Shown here one piece after another: positions 14,934 through 23,780 of a stretch of 34,764 nt of DNA. The stretch is from an uncultured Bacteroidales bacterium (GTDB lineage: Bacteria; Bacteroidota; Bacteroidia; Bacteroidales; Bacteroidaceae), in the NCBI GenBank assembly GCA_902788865.1, contig CADALZ010000047.1, positions 1-34,764 on the forward strand. The letters are read 5' to 3'. Position numbers and translations under genes: made by a program. The first letter of the stretch is position 1, and each line of letters opens with the position of its first letter. The notes under the pieces were generated by a model, which was not told where the DNA came from, made no database searches, and worked only from the letters and a program-made list of their open reading frames with translations.

Positions 14934-17135
14934 ATGAAAAAAACGATTTTTTTGCTGGCTGCATTCTTTATAGGTGGAGCAGCTTATGCGCAACAGACGA
15001 ATCCGCTTCTGCAGCATGAAGCCGAGATTACGGAAATCATCAAAAGTATGACCTTAGAAGAGAAAGTGAACATGCTGCATGGAAAAAACATGTTTTCTTC
15101 GGCTGGTATTGAAAGGCTTGGCATTGCCGACATGGAGTATGCTGATGGCCCATTTGGCATCCGTGAGGAAATGGAACCCCACTCATGGACACCACTGGGG
15201 TGGGAGACCGACCGAGCTACATTCTTTCCTACAGGCTCTGCACTGGCTGCTACTTGGAGTCCAGAGATTGCCTATGAGTATGGCAAAGGTATGGCCATAG
15301 AGGCTAAGCTGCGTGGTAAGGACATGATTCTGGGACCTGCCATGAACATCCAACGTCTGCCAACCGGTGGTCGTACCTACGAGTACCTGAGTGAAGACCC
15401 AATCCTGAGCGGTGAACTGGCTGTGGGCTATACACTCGGTTCCCAAGATCAGAATGAGGCTGTCTGCTTGAAGCATTTCGCTGTGAATAGCCAGGAGAAC
15501 ATGCGTGGTTTCATCAATGCTCAAATCTCTGAGCGTGCCCTACGTGAAATCTATCTCACACCATTCGAGATGGCTGTGAAGAAAGCGAATGCCATGGGTG
15601 TGATGGCTGCTTATAATAAGGTGTGGGGCGAATGGTGCTCTGAGAACTTCAACTTACAGAATACCATTCTGCGCAATGAGTGGGGCTTCAAAGGTCTTAT
15701 CATCAGTGACTGGGGTGGCACGCATTCTACCGTTGGAGCTGCTGTAGGTGGCTTGGATGTGGAGATGCCTGGGCATACTTACATGGGTGAGGCATTGGCA
15801 GATTCCGTAAGATCGGGTGCCGTACCTATGGAGGTGGTAGATTCGCATGTACGTAATATCCTTCGTGTACGTTTCGCCATCACTCCAGTCCCCAAGGACG
15901 TAGCCAATACCAAGGTGACCTCTCTGCCAGAGACTCAAGCCATAGCCTATAAGGTGGCTTCTAAGAGCATCGTGCTGCTGAAGAACGATGGTTTGCTGCC
16001 GCTGAAGAACGTGAAGACTGTGGCTGTAATAGGTGACAATGCTACCCGTACCATGGGCTTAGGTGGTGTAGGTGCTGGTGTGAAGACCCTCTATGAAGTG
16101 ACTCCATTGGAAGGCCTACAGAATGCACTGAAGGGCAAAGCCAGAATCCGTTATGCCCGTGGCTATGAGCCTGCTCCACAGGCTCGCTGGGGACAGCAGC
16201 TTCCTGCTAATGCGATGGAGGAATATGCTAAGCGCATGGAGAAACTAAAGAAAGAAGCACTGAAAGTGGCTAAAGGTGCCGACGTGGTGCTCTTCATCGG
16301 TGGTGACAACCGTGAGGTGGAGACCGAGGGCTCCGACCGTACTACCATCCAGCTGCCATTCCAGCAGGATGAATTGCTGAAGGCCATTGCCGAGGTGAAT
16401 CCTAACATCGTGGCTGTGATGGTGGCTGGTGCGCCTGTGGATCTTCGTACTGTGAATCCTATTGCCAAGGGTTTGGTTTATAGTTGGTTCAATGGTACTG
16501 AAGGTGGTAATGCCCTGGCTGATGTGCTGACGGGTAAGATTGCACCTTCTGGTAAATTGCCTTTCACCCTACCCGAGAAGTTGGAGGACTCACCTGCTTA
16601 TGCACTGGGTGTATATCCACAGACTGAGCAGGGTGGTGGCGATGTATTCGTGAATTTGGTGAACAATCGTGATCGTCAGGCTGCCCGTCGTGCTGATGCC
16701 GAGTATTCTGAAGGCATATTCGTGGGCTATCGCTGGTACACCACTAAGAATGTGAAGCCTATGTATCCATTTGGTTACGGACTGTCCTACGTGAACTTCC
16801 AGTATGCTAATCTGAATGCTGACGTGAAGGATGACACCATCGAGGTGACCTTCGATCTTTCTAACCGTGGTCAGCAGGAAGCCGACGAGGTGGCACAGGT
16901 TTATATCGCTCGCCCTGATTCCAAAGTGGAGCGTCCTAAGTATGAGCTGAAGGGCTTCAAGCGTGTAGCTATTCAAGCTGGTCAGACCACTAAGGTCACC
17001 ATTAGCATCCCTAAGGAGAACCTCCGTCATTGGAATGAGTTCCAGCATGCATGGAATGTAGAGAAGGGCAAGGCTGTAATCTACGTTGGTAGTTCTTCTG
17101 TTGATCTGCCTCTACAGACCACTATTGAGATTTAA
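14934..17135 (+). CDS. Glycoside hydrolase family 3 beta-glycosidase
   Basis: A 733-residue exported GH3 enzyme with signal peptide MKKTIFLLAAFFIGGAAYAQ. The N-terminal TIM-like domain includes GPAMNIQRLPTGGRTYEYLSEDP, KHFAVN and the nucleophile motif IISDWGGTHS (Asp259). The alpha/beta sandwich domain follows (SIVLLKNDGLLPL...). After VGYRWYTTKNVKPMYPFGYGLSY comes the C-terminal fibronectin-III-like domain. This order is typical of BglX-type beta-glucosidases that release terminal glucose or xylose from oligosaccharides. An ATG at 14919 would spoil the signal peptide, so 14934 is chosen. It appears monocistronic and is closed by a perfect hairpin. Confidence 0.93.
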   Translation: MKKTIFLLAAFFIGGAAYAQQTNPLLQHEAEITEIIKSMTLEEKVNMLHGKNMFSSAGIERLGIADMEYADGPFGIREEMEPHSWTPLGWETDRATFFPTGSALAATWSPEIAYEYGKGMAIEAKLRGKDMILGPAMNIQRLPTGGRTYEYLSEDPILSGELAVGYTLGSQDQNEAVCLKHFAVNSQENMRGFINAQISERALREIYLTPFEMAVKKANAMGVMAAYNKVWGEWCSENFNLQNTILRNEWGFKGLIISDWGGTHSTVGAAVGGLDVEMPGHTYMGEALADSVRSGAVPMEVVDSHVRNILRVRFAITPVPKDVANTKVTSLPETQAIAYKVASKSIVLLKNDGLLPLKNVKTVAVIGDNATRTMGLGGVGAGVKTLYEVTPLEGLQNALKGKARIRYARGYEPAPQARWGQQLPANAMEEYAKRMEKLKKEALKVAKGADVVLFIGGDNREVETEGSDRTTIQLPFQQDELLKAIAEVNPNIVAVMVAGAPVDLRTVNPIAKGLVYSWFNGTEGGNALADVLTGKIAPSGKLPFTLPEKLEDSPAYALGVYPQTEQGGGDVFVNLVNNRDRQAARRADAEYSEGIFVGYRWYTTKNVKPMYPFGYGLSYVNFQYANLNADVKDDTIEVTFDLSNRGQQEADEVAQVYIARPDSKVERPKYELKGFKRVAIQAGQTTKVTISIPKENLRHWNEFQHAWNVEKGKAVIYVGSSSVDLPLQTTIEI

Positions 17136-17153
17136 GGCGAATTGGTAATAAAT

Positions 17154-17187
17154 AAAAAAGGTGTGTTCAGAAGGACACACCTTTTTT
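17154..17187. terminator. Bidirectional rho-independent terminator
   Basis: A perfect 13-bp stem AAAAAAGGTGTGT / ACACACCTTTTTT with an 8-nt loop lies between the converging GH3 and DUF1460 genes; it has T-runs in both directions. Confidence 0.92.
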
Positions 17188-17207
17188 ATTTGGACTCCAC
17201 TAGTGAA

Positions 17208-17996
17208 TTATTTCTTCATTCGAATCACGCGGACACCTGTCCAAGACTTGTTGCGACGAAGCATCTCCTTAAGCGAAACCTTAGAAACCTCTACCTTCAT
17301 GTCGGTGGTAGAAGCGTGGAGTAGGGCAAGGGTTCCATCTACGTTGATGGCAATGCCCATGTGAGCCACGTCAAGACCAGGAGTGCTGGTAGTGATAGCG
17401 ATGATGTCGCCACTACGAATCCAGAAGAAGCCCTCGTCTGTGAGATAGTCCTTTGGTACATAGTGTACCTCCTGTCCAGTGATAGAAGCCTCTACCTGCT
17501 TCATTTTGGCCACATTGTCGGCAGAGAGCTGCAACTTAGGATAGTCGTTCACATGAGAGGTCATGTAGTGAATGTCAGTCTTCAGCGTGTAAGGGCTTTG
17601 CACGGCAGTGATATCCTCCAGAAAACCCTGCTTGATGCCATTGCTGATCCACTCCGTCATGTAGTGCAGGCGAGAAGGATAGCCATCGATTACGCCATTG
17701 CGATAGCGAATCTTAGTCAGCCAGCGTGTGAAGTCCTGCTCGTTGACCTCCAGTGTCTGAGAATTCTCTGCCAATGACATGGCCAGCACATTCTCCACTA
17801 GCGTCACACAGTCCACCTCGTCGGTATTGAGAACCAACTGTTCCTCATTGTTCATGTCGAGCGTCTTAACACCATAAGGCGTATTGATGAAAGAAACAGC
17901 ATTGAGCAGCATCTCATTACGCTGCGTCTGTGCCAGGGCAGTGGTGCTTGCCAACAGCAAGCTTGCCCCAAACAAGTATGTGATAATTTTCCTCAT
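17208..17996 (-). CDS. DUF1460 protein, exported amidase-like cysteine peptidase
   Basis: A 262-residue exported protein (MRKIITYLFGASLLLASTTALAQ). The DUF1460 family has an NlpC/P60-like fold; structurally known members act on peptidoglycan stem peptides or N-acetylmuramoyl-L-alanine bonds. The catalytic candidates are visible: Cys63 in TDEVDCVTLVENVL and His212 in LDVAHMGIAI. The start could be 18002 (MYMRKI), but MRKI gives the usual signal peptide. It is the last gene of a three-gene operon behind an OPT peptide transporter and a DUF1573 protein, suggesting release of small wall peptides followed by uptake. Confidence 0.9.
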   Translation of the reverse strand: MRKIITYLFGASLLLASTTALAQTQRNEMLLNAVSFINTPYGVKTLDMNNEEQLVLNTDEVDCVTLVENVLAMSLAENSQTLEVNEQDFTRWLTKIRYRNGVIDGYPSRLHYMTEWISNGIKQGFLEDITAVQSPYTLKTDIHYMTSHVNDYPKLQLSADNVAKMKQVEASITGQEVHYVPKDYLTDEGFFWIRSGDIIAITTSTPGLDVAHMGIAINVDGTLALLHASTTDMKVEVSKVSLKEMLRRNKSWTGVRVIRMKK

Positions 17997-18010
17997 ATAC
18001 ATTTTAATGT

Positions 18011-20005
18011 TCAGTTTTTCTTAATGTTCATTGCTGTGCGCACGAAGAAGATGATAAGGATGATGTAAGCCACCAGTGAGAGCAACTCAGAGAGCGGATT
18101 GGCCAGCCAAGTCTCGTTCACCAGATTCACACCACCGAAGCGCATAGCTGCGCTCACTACACCCATCAGTGCACCACCAGCGATGAAGCCAGAAGCCAGC
18201 AGAGTGCCTTTTTCCTGACAAGCCTTGTTTACCTCTGCTTCCTTACTGCGGGTAGATACATACCAGCTGATGGCACCACCTACTACCAGAGGCACATTGA
18301 GCTGCAGAGGAATGAACATACCCAGTGCGAAGGCCAGGGCAGGTACACCACAAAAGTTAAGTATGATAGCCAGCACAGCACCTATGCCATAAAGCAGCCA
18401 AGGCGCACCCACACCGTTCATCAGAGGCTCTATCACAGCCGCCATGGCATTGGCCTGTGGGGCAGAGAGCTGTCCGCTGGTGAATCCGTAGGTATCGTTC
18501 AATACTATCATTACCAAGCCAACGGTAGCTGCAGAAACGATAGTGCCCAGGAACTTCCAAGTCTCCTGCTTAGCTGGAGTAGTTCCCAGCCAGTAACCAA
18601 TCTTCAAATCGGTAATGAAACCACCAGCCATAGAGAGCGCTGTGCAGACCACACCACCCATCACCAAGGCTGCCACCATGCCCTCAGGACCTCTAAGACC
18701 CACAGCCACCATCACTACAGAGGCCAGAATCAGTGTCATCAGCGTCATGCCAGAAACAGGGTTGGTACCCACGATAGCAATGGCGTTGGCCGCTACGGTA
18801 GTGAAGAGGAAGGCTATCACGGTGATGAGCAAGATGCCCACGATGGTGTGCAGCAGGTTGCCATGCATCACGTCGAAGTAGAAGAACAGCAGCACCAGAG
18901 CCAGTGTGATGATGGAGCCAATGCCGATGATCTTCATGGAGAGGTCGCGCTGTGTGCGCTTCACCTCCACATTGGCATTCTGCTTGCCACCAATCTCCTT
19001 CACTGCCAGTCCTACGGCACTCTTGATGATACCCCAAGACTTCACGATTCCTATGATGCCCGCCATGGCAATGCCACCGATACCTATGCTACGTGCATAG
19101 TTGGTAAAGATGTCCTCTGGGCTCATCATGCCCACAGGCGTGGTGATGGCAGGGTTCCACTGGTTGAGGATGGCATCACCCCAGATGAGGTTCATGCCAG
19201 GCACGATGATGAACCACACAGCCAGTGAGCCAGCTGTGATGATGCAAGCATAGCGCAGACCTACGATGTAGCCCAGACCCAGCACAGCAGCCCCAGTATT
19301 GATCTTGAACACCAGCTTCGCCTTGTCGGCTATGGTAGCACCAAAGTCGGCCACGCGAGTGGTGAAGTTCTCGTTCCACCAGCCGAAGGTTGCCACGATG
19401 AAGTCGTACAGACCACCCACTAAGCCCGCTAAGAGCAGAGGCTTAGCCTGACTGCCGCCTTTCTCACCGCTTACCAGCACCTGCGTAGTAGCTGTGGCTT
19501 CAGGGAAAGGATACTTGCCGTGCATGTCGCTTACGAAATACTTGCGGAAAGGAATCAGGAACAAGATGCCCAGCACACCACCCAGCAGTGAACTGATGAA
19601 CACCTGGGCGAATGTGACGGTGATCTCCTCTGGATAAGACTCCTGCAAGATGTAGAGCGCTGGCAGGGTGAAGATTGCACCAGCCACGATGACACCACTG
19701 CTGGCACCTATGGACTGGATAATGACATTCTCACCGAGTGCATTCTTACGCTTAGCCGCACTAGATACACCTACCGCAATGATGGCGATAGGGATAGCTG
19801 CCTCAAATACCTGTCCCACCTTCAAGCCCAGATAGGAGGCTGCAGCCGAGAAGAGGATGGCCATGGCAATGCCCCACAGCACTGACCACAGGTTGACTTC
19901 GGGATAAGTCTTGTCTGGACTCATCAACGGATTATAGACCTCACCTGGTTTCAGCTCACGAAAGGCATTGTCAGGTAAGGAAATGTTTTTCTCTTTATCT
20001 TCCAT
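18011..20005 (-). CDS. OPT family oligopeptide transporter
   Basis: A 664-residue inner-membrane protein with about 14-16 hydrophobic segments. It matches prokaryotic OPT transporters: the N-terminal region (LWSVLWGIAMAILFSAAASYLGLKVGQVFEAAIPIA, quoted in part) and the loop YPFPEATATTQVL are typical. The family imports small peptides or metal-peptide chelates by proton symport. The DUF1460 gene begins within about 15 bases downstream, and DUF1573 lies 35 bases upstream. The combination points to recovery of peptides, perhaps from murein. The substrate is inferred from context. Confidence 0.93.
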   Translation of the reverse strand: MEDKEKNISLPDNAFRELKPGEVYNPLMSPDKTYPEVNLWSVLWGIAMAILFSAAASYLGLKVGQVFEAAIPIAIIAVGVSSAAKRKNALGENVIIQSIGASSGVIVAGAIFTLPALYILQESYPEEITVTFAQVFISSLLGGVLGILFLIPFRKYFVSDMHGKYPFPEATATTQVLVSGEKGGSQAKPLLLAGLVGGLYDFIVATFGWWNENFTTRVADFGATIADKAKLVFKINTGAAVLGLGYIVGLRYACIITAGSLAVWFIIVPGMNLIWGDAILNQWNPAITTPVGMMSPEDIFTNYARSIGIGGIAMAGIIGIVKSWGIIKSAVGLAVKEIGGKQNANVEVKRTQRDLSMKIIGIGSIITLALVLLFFYFDVMHGNLLHTIVGILLITVIAFLFTTVAANAIAIVGTNPVSGMTLMTLILASVVMVAVGLRGPEGMVAALVMGGVVCTALSMAGGFITDLKIGYWLGTTPAKQETWKFLGTIVSAATVGLVMIVLNDTYGFTSGQLSAPQANAMAAVIEPLMNGVGAPWLLYGIGAVLAIILNFCGVPALAFALGMFIPLQLNVPLVVGGAISWYVSTRSKEAEVNKACQEKGTLLASGFIAGGALMGVVSAAMRFGGVNLVNETWLANPLSELLSLVAYIILIIFFVRTAMNIKKN

Positions 20006-20040
20006 GATAGATTATTGATTGCTAATTCTTCAGACACTTA

Positions 20041-20442
20041 TCAGTTGGTCTTTGGTATCATGTCTCCTTCAATGTAGAGGCGAGTGATCTTTGGTTCAGC
20101 ATTGGTGCGGAGAGTGACCGACTTTCTGAAATGTCCCAGCAGTTTGCCTTCGCCATTGTAAGTCACCTTGATGGTACCCGTCTTGCCTGGTTGGATAGGC
20201 TCCTGCGTATATTCAGGAACGGTGCAACCGCAAGAGGCCACAGCCTGATGGATCACCAATGGGCCATTACCAGTATTGGTAAAGGTAAACGTTGCCGTCA
20301 CTACAGGGGAAGATTCAGAGAATGTTCCGAAGTTGTGCGTTGTCTTGTCAAACTCAATCTTAGCCTTGTTTTGTGCAGAGGCCAAGCAGATGCTCATTAC
20401 CAGAGTCATCATCAGTAAATACAGTCTTTTCATCATTTTCAC
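20041..20442 (-). CDS. DUF1573 secreted protein
   Basis: A 133-residue exported protein with a signal peptide ending in LASAQ. The single DUF1573 domain is an immunoglobulin-like beta-sandwich, recognised by F....NFGTF followed by FTNTGNGPLVI, VASCGCTVP and a GK.G.I.V.Y strand pattern. The SCGC motif is conserved across the family. The biochemical role of DUF1573 is unknown; it is very common in Bacteroidales, often beside cell-envelope genes. It is the first gene of the operon with the OPT transporter. The 85 bases upstream to the next gene contain nothing I recognise. Confidence 0.9.
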   Translation of the reverse strand: MKMMKRLYLLMMTLVMSICLASAQNKAKIEFDKTTHNFGTFSESSPVVTATFTFTNTGNGPLVIHQAVASCGCTVPEYTQEPIQPGKTGTIKVTYNGEGKLLGHFRKSVTLRTNAEPKITRLYIEGDMIPKTN

Positions 20443-20527
20443 TTTAATGGTTTATAATAGTGCAAATGTAAATATATTTTCTATGAATATGTACATTCTT
20501 TTAGTCAAAAACTCTTAAAAAGTAATG

Positions 20528-21508
20528 TCACTCTCTGTTAGAGTAATACTTCATGAACTGGTGGCGCTCATAGATGGTGGGGTTAGGGAACTTAGCTGAG
20601 TTCAGTAAGCCCCTGAACTGTCCCAGATTCTGGAAGTTCTGCTCCTCCATCCACTTAGACAGCCCTTCGAGTGACTCGGAGATGATGCGTGTGCCGCTCT
20701 GATAGATGGCGCTGCACATCTGCACAGCATTTGCGCCCATCAAGATGCACTTAGCCACACCTTCCCAGCCATGTATGCCTCTTGAAGCAGCCAAGCTCAC
20801 GTTAGGCAGTTTACCACTCACGATGGCCGTCCACCTCAGCGTTTCATACAGCTCCTCTGGTCTGCTGAAGATGCTGCCAGGAATCAGCTCCATTTTCTTG
20901 AGGTTGATGTCTGGCTGGAAGTAGCGATTGAACAGCACAAAGCCATCTGCACCATTGGCCTTCAGGGCATTTACCAGTGCTGTGACATTGCCCACATTCT
21001 GGCTGATCTTCACCGTGAAAGGAATAGTGACCACTTTGCGCACCTTCTTCACCACATCGATGTAGAGGTCGCGCACCACAGCACCATTGTGCACTATGTC
21101 TGTAGAAACGAAGAAGAGGTTCAGCTCCAAGGCATCGGCACCAGCCTTCTCTATCTCTGAGGCAAACTCTATCCAGGCATCAGACTTATAGCAGTTGATG
21201 CTGGCAATCACTGGCACTGTGCAGACTTCCTTCGTACGCTTGATAAGGTCCAGATACTCCTGCAGCTGATTCTGTTTCATATAGCTGCGTAGGTAGTCTT
21301 CAGCCTCTGGATAATAGTCAGAACTCTTAGACACCTGGTCTATCTGGATTTCAATCTGTTCCTCAAAAAGTGACTTCAGAACAATGGCACCTGCACCAGC
21401 GTCTTCCAATTCCTTACTCTTGTTTGGGTTTCGTGTAAGTCCAGAACTTCCCACGATAATAGGGCTTTTCAATTGCAGCCCTGCATACTGAGTCTTGAGG
21501 TCAATCAT
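20528..21508 (-). CDS. Dihydroorotate dehydrogenase-like flavoprotein
   Basis: A 326-residue TIM-barrel protein of the dihydroorotate dehydrogenase family (MIDLKTQYAGLQLKSPIIVGSS). The family's substrate region, normally EINxSCPN, here reads LELNLFFVSTD, so the catalytic Cys or Ser position is replaced. FMN-contact regions such as VKISQN, GADGFVLFNR and the late SRGIHGWEGVAKCILMGANAVQ remain. This suggests a flavin-binding paralogue rather than true PyrD. The open frame extends to 21619, but the extra 37 residues overlap the promoter and are not family-like, so 21508 is used. No pyrimidine genes are adjacent. Confidence 0.87.
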   Translation of the reverse strand: MIDLKTQYAGLQLKSPIIVGSSGLTRNPNKSKELEDAGAGAIVLKSLFEEQIEIQIDQVSKSSDYYPEAEDYLRSYMKQNQLQEYLDLIKRTKEVCTVPVIASINCYKSDAWIEFASEIEKAGADALELNLFFVSTDIVHNGAVVRDLYIDVVKKVRKVVTIPFTVKISQNVGNVTALVNALKANGADGFVLFNRYFQPDINLKKMELIPGSIFSRPEELYETLRWTAIVSGKLPNVSLAASRGIHGWEGVAKCILMGANAVQMCSAIYQSGTRIISESLEGLSKWMEEQNFQNLGQFRGLLNSAKFPNPTIYERHQFMKYYSNRE

Positions 21509-21542
21509 ATCGTTTTTCTCGTTTATGTTATATTCTTGGCTG

Positions 21543-21576
21543 CAAAGATAATAAAATAGGTGTAAAAAACACCAAA
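21543..21576 (-). promoter_or_regulatory. Promoter of the DHOD-like gene
   Basis: On the minus strand TTTG (21576-21573) and TATCTTTG (21550-21543) are 22 bases apart, a good sigma-ABfr layout, with the ATG at 21508 a further 34 bases on. Confidence 0.65.
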
Positions 21577-21604
21577 GCCATTCGGTAAAATGAAAAACTA
21601 TGAT

Positions 21605-21612
21605 TAATTTTG
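21605..21612 (+). promoter_or_regulatory. -7 box of the BtuF-like operon
   Basis: TAATTTTG matches TAnnTTTG. The leader to the ATG at 21658 would be about 40 bases, too short for a cobalamin riboswitch. Confidence 0.5.
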
Positions 21613-21657
21613 CATCCAAATTTTATTCCAAACAATATTAAAAGCATTTTTAAACCC

Positions 21658-22722
21658 ATGAAACAATTCAGTCTGAAAGGTTTTGTTCTGGTGCTTACTC
21701 TTCTTCTGACTGCCTGTGGCGGGAAGAATGGTCAGGCCTCTCATGCTGTAGATGTTGCTGTGGAGACAACAGTAGGTGCAGCGCAGATAGCCCCTCAATA
21801 TGCAGAGGGATTCAAGGTGAAATACCTCAATGATGGGGTGCGACTGGTGGACATCGCCGATCCAGAAAACGAAAGCGCCCAGACCTATCACTTCGCCCTG
21901 GTGCCCAGAGGCACGAAGCCTGCATCTGTACCTTCCGACTATCAGGTAGTGGAAACGCCTGTGCGCCATGTGATCTGCATGACTACACTTCAGCTCTCTA
22001 ATTTCATCGCCCTGGATGCCACCAGCTATGTGACAGGCATCACCAGCACACGTCACCTCTTCAACGAAAAGATGAACGAACAGCTGAAGAATGGACAGAC
22101 CTCTAAGATAGGCATTGAGGGCAACTTTGACACAGAAGTCATTATCAATGCCAATCCAGATGTTATCTTCATCTCTCCCTTTAAGCGGGGAGGTTACGAT
22201 GCCCTCACAGAGACAGGCTTGCCACTGGTGCCACATCTGGGCTACAAGGAACTGACACCGCTGGGACAGGCAGAGTGGGTGAAATTCATAGGCATGTTCA
22301 TCGGGATGGAGAAAGAGGCTAATGAACTGTTCGACGGCATAGCCCACAGATATAATGCCCTGAAGGAACAGACTGCCAAGGCTACTGAGCGCCCCGTGGT
22401 GCTGAGTGGTGAGATCAGAGGTGGCAACTGGTATGCCGTGGGTGGACAGAGCTTTTTGGCGCAGGTGTTCCGTGACGCAGGAGCCGACTATTTCCTTAAG
22501 GACGATACCAATTCAGGAGGTATGAACCTGGACTTTGAGACAGTATATAGCAAAGCTGCCAATGCCCAGTATTGGCGTATCATGAATAGTTTCGATGGCA
22601 CCTATACCTATGATGCCTTGAAGAGGCAGCCCGATGTGCTCTTGGAAGATTTCGTGGCTGTGTTCCATCCAGAAATGGCTTCGCCAGAGTATAAACCAAC
22701 TTATTACCATTTGCTCAAGTGA
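21658..22722 (+). CDS. ABC importer substrate-binding lipoprotein (BtuF/FecB-like)
   Basis: A 354-residue lipoprotein with lipobox LTAC (Cys20). It belongs to the class III periplasmic binding proteins used for cobalamin, haem and ferric siderophores: VVETPVRHVICMTTLQLSNFIAL is the usual first lobe, YVTGITSTRH and NPDVIFISPF follow, and the C-terminal lobe ends with DVLLEDFVAVFHPEM. An earlier ATG at 21610 lies inside the promoter region, so 21658 is taken. The permease start codon overlaps its stop (GTGA). Ligand identity cannot be read from sequence, and no TonB-dependent receptor is adjacent. Confidence 0.9.
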   Translation: MKQFSLKGFVLVLTLLLTACGGKNGQASHAVDVAVETTVGAAQIAPQYAEGFKVKYLNDGVRLVDIADPENESAQTYHFALVPRGTKPASVPSDYQVVETPVRHVICMTTLQLSNFIALDATSYVTGITSTRHLFNEKMNEQLKNGQTSKIGIEGNFDTEVIINANPDVIFISPFKRGGYDALTETGLPLVPHLGYKELTPLGQAEWVKFIGMFIGMEKEANELFDGIAHRYNALKEQTAKATERPVVLSGEIRGGNWYAVGGQSFLAQVFRDAGADYFLKDDTNSGGMNLDFETVYSKAANAQYWRIMNSFDGTYTYDALKRQPDVLLEDFVAVFHPEMASPEYKPTYYHLLK

Positions 22723-23780
22723 AAAGACCTACTTCATTCTGGATGTTGATGCTGGCTTTGAGCATAGTGGTCTTTTTCTTGCTCAACCTGCTTTTAGGCT
22801 CTGTGCATATCCCCATGAAAGAGATAGTCTGCATTCTGCTGGGAGGATCTCCAGAGGCAGGGGAGTCTGTTGCAGATCAGTGGACCATACACTCTAACAT
22901 CATTTGGAAATCGCGTGTGCCACAGACGCTTACTGCTATGGTAGCAGGGGCTGGGCTGGCAATCAGTGGTTTGCAGATGCAGACCGTCTTTCGCAATCCG
23001 TTGGCTGGTCCTTCTGTGCTGGGCATCAGCTCTGGAGCCAGCTTAGGCGTGGCCTGTGTGGTGCTCTTCTCTGGCACCTTTGGAGGTGTGGCACTGAGCA
23101 GGCTGGGTTATCTGGGAGATGCAGCGCTCTCCATCGCTGCCATTGTAGGTGCCTTGGCTGTGATGGCCCTCATCGTGTGGGTATCGCAGAAAGTGAAGGG
23201 CAATGTCACCCTGCTCATCATAGGTGTGATGATAGGGTATGTGGCCAATGCTATCATTGGCGTATTGAAATATTTTAGTGTGGAAGAAGATATCCGGGCC
23301 TATGTGATCTGGGGATTGGGTAGTTTCTCGCGTGTGTCTGGCGACCAGATGGTGCTATTCATCGTGCTGATGCTCATCCTACTGCCCCTGTCGTTCTTGC
23401 TCATCAAGACCATGAACCTGCTGCTCTTAGGCGATGGCTATGCCCGCAACCTGGGACTGAACATCAAACGTGCTCGTCTGTGGGTCATTTCCTGCTCTGG
23501 GGTGTTGGTAGCCATCGTCACAGCCTACTGTGGCCCTATCATGTTCTTAGGTTTGGCCGTGCCACATCTGTGTAGGGCCATCTTCCGCACGTCAGACCAT
23601 CGCATCCTGATGCCAGCCTCCCTGCTTTGTGGAGCTGCCTTGGCATTGGCTTGTAATCTCATAGCGCGCATGCCAGGCTTTGAAGGTGCTCTGCCTGTCA
23701 ACTCTGTCACGGCATTGGTAGGAGCCCCTGTGGTAGCATCTGTATTATTTAATAAGAGGAAAGGAGAAATCAATGAGTAA
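22719..23780 (+). CDS. FecCD/BtuC-family ABC permease
   Basis: A 353-residue inner-membrane protein with about ten hydrophobic segments, of the BtuC/FecCD family. Typical signatures are GLQMQTVFRNPLAGPSVLGISSGA near residues 85-108 and the ATPase-contact loop before FLGLAVPHLCRAIF. The probable start is GTG at 22719, overlapping the binding-protein stop by GTGA; the protein then begins (M)KRPTSFWMLML, a good first helix. The ATPase gene begins eight bases before this gene ends. It supplies the translocation channel for the neighbouring binding protein. Confidence 0.92.
   Translation: MKRPTSFWMLMLALSIVVFFLLNLLLGSVHIPMKEIVCILLGGSPEAGESVADQWTIHSNIIWKSRVPQTLTAMVAGAGLAISGLQMQTVFRNPLAGPSVLGISSGASLGVACVVLFSGTFGGVALSRLGYLGDAALSIAAIVGALAVMALIVWVSQKVKGNVTLLIIGVMIGYVANAIIGVLKYFSVEEDIRAYVIWGLGSFSRVSGDQMVLFIVLMLILLPLSFLLIKTMNLLLLGDGYARNLGLNIKRARLWVISCSGVLVAIVTAYCGPIMFLGLAVPHLCRAIFRTSDHRILMPASLLCGAALALACNLIARMPGFEGALPVNSVTALVGAPVVASVLFNKRKGEINE

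Noticed and set aside
21540-21657. Cobalamin riboswitch before the BtuF-like gene
   Set aside because: The probable leader is only about 40 bases and has no cobalamin-box-like sequence.
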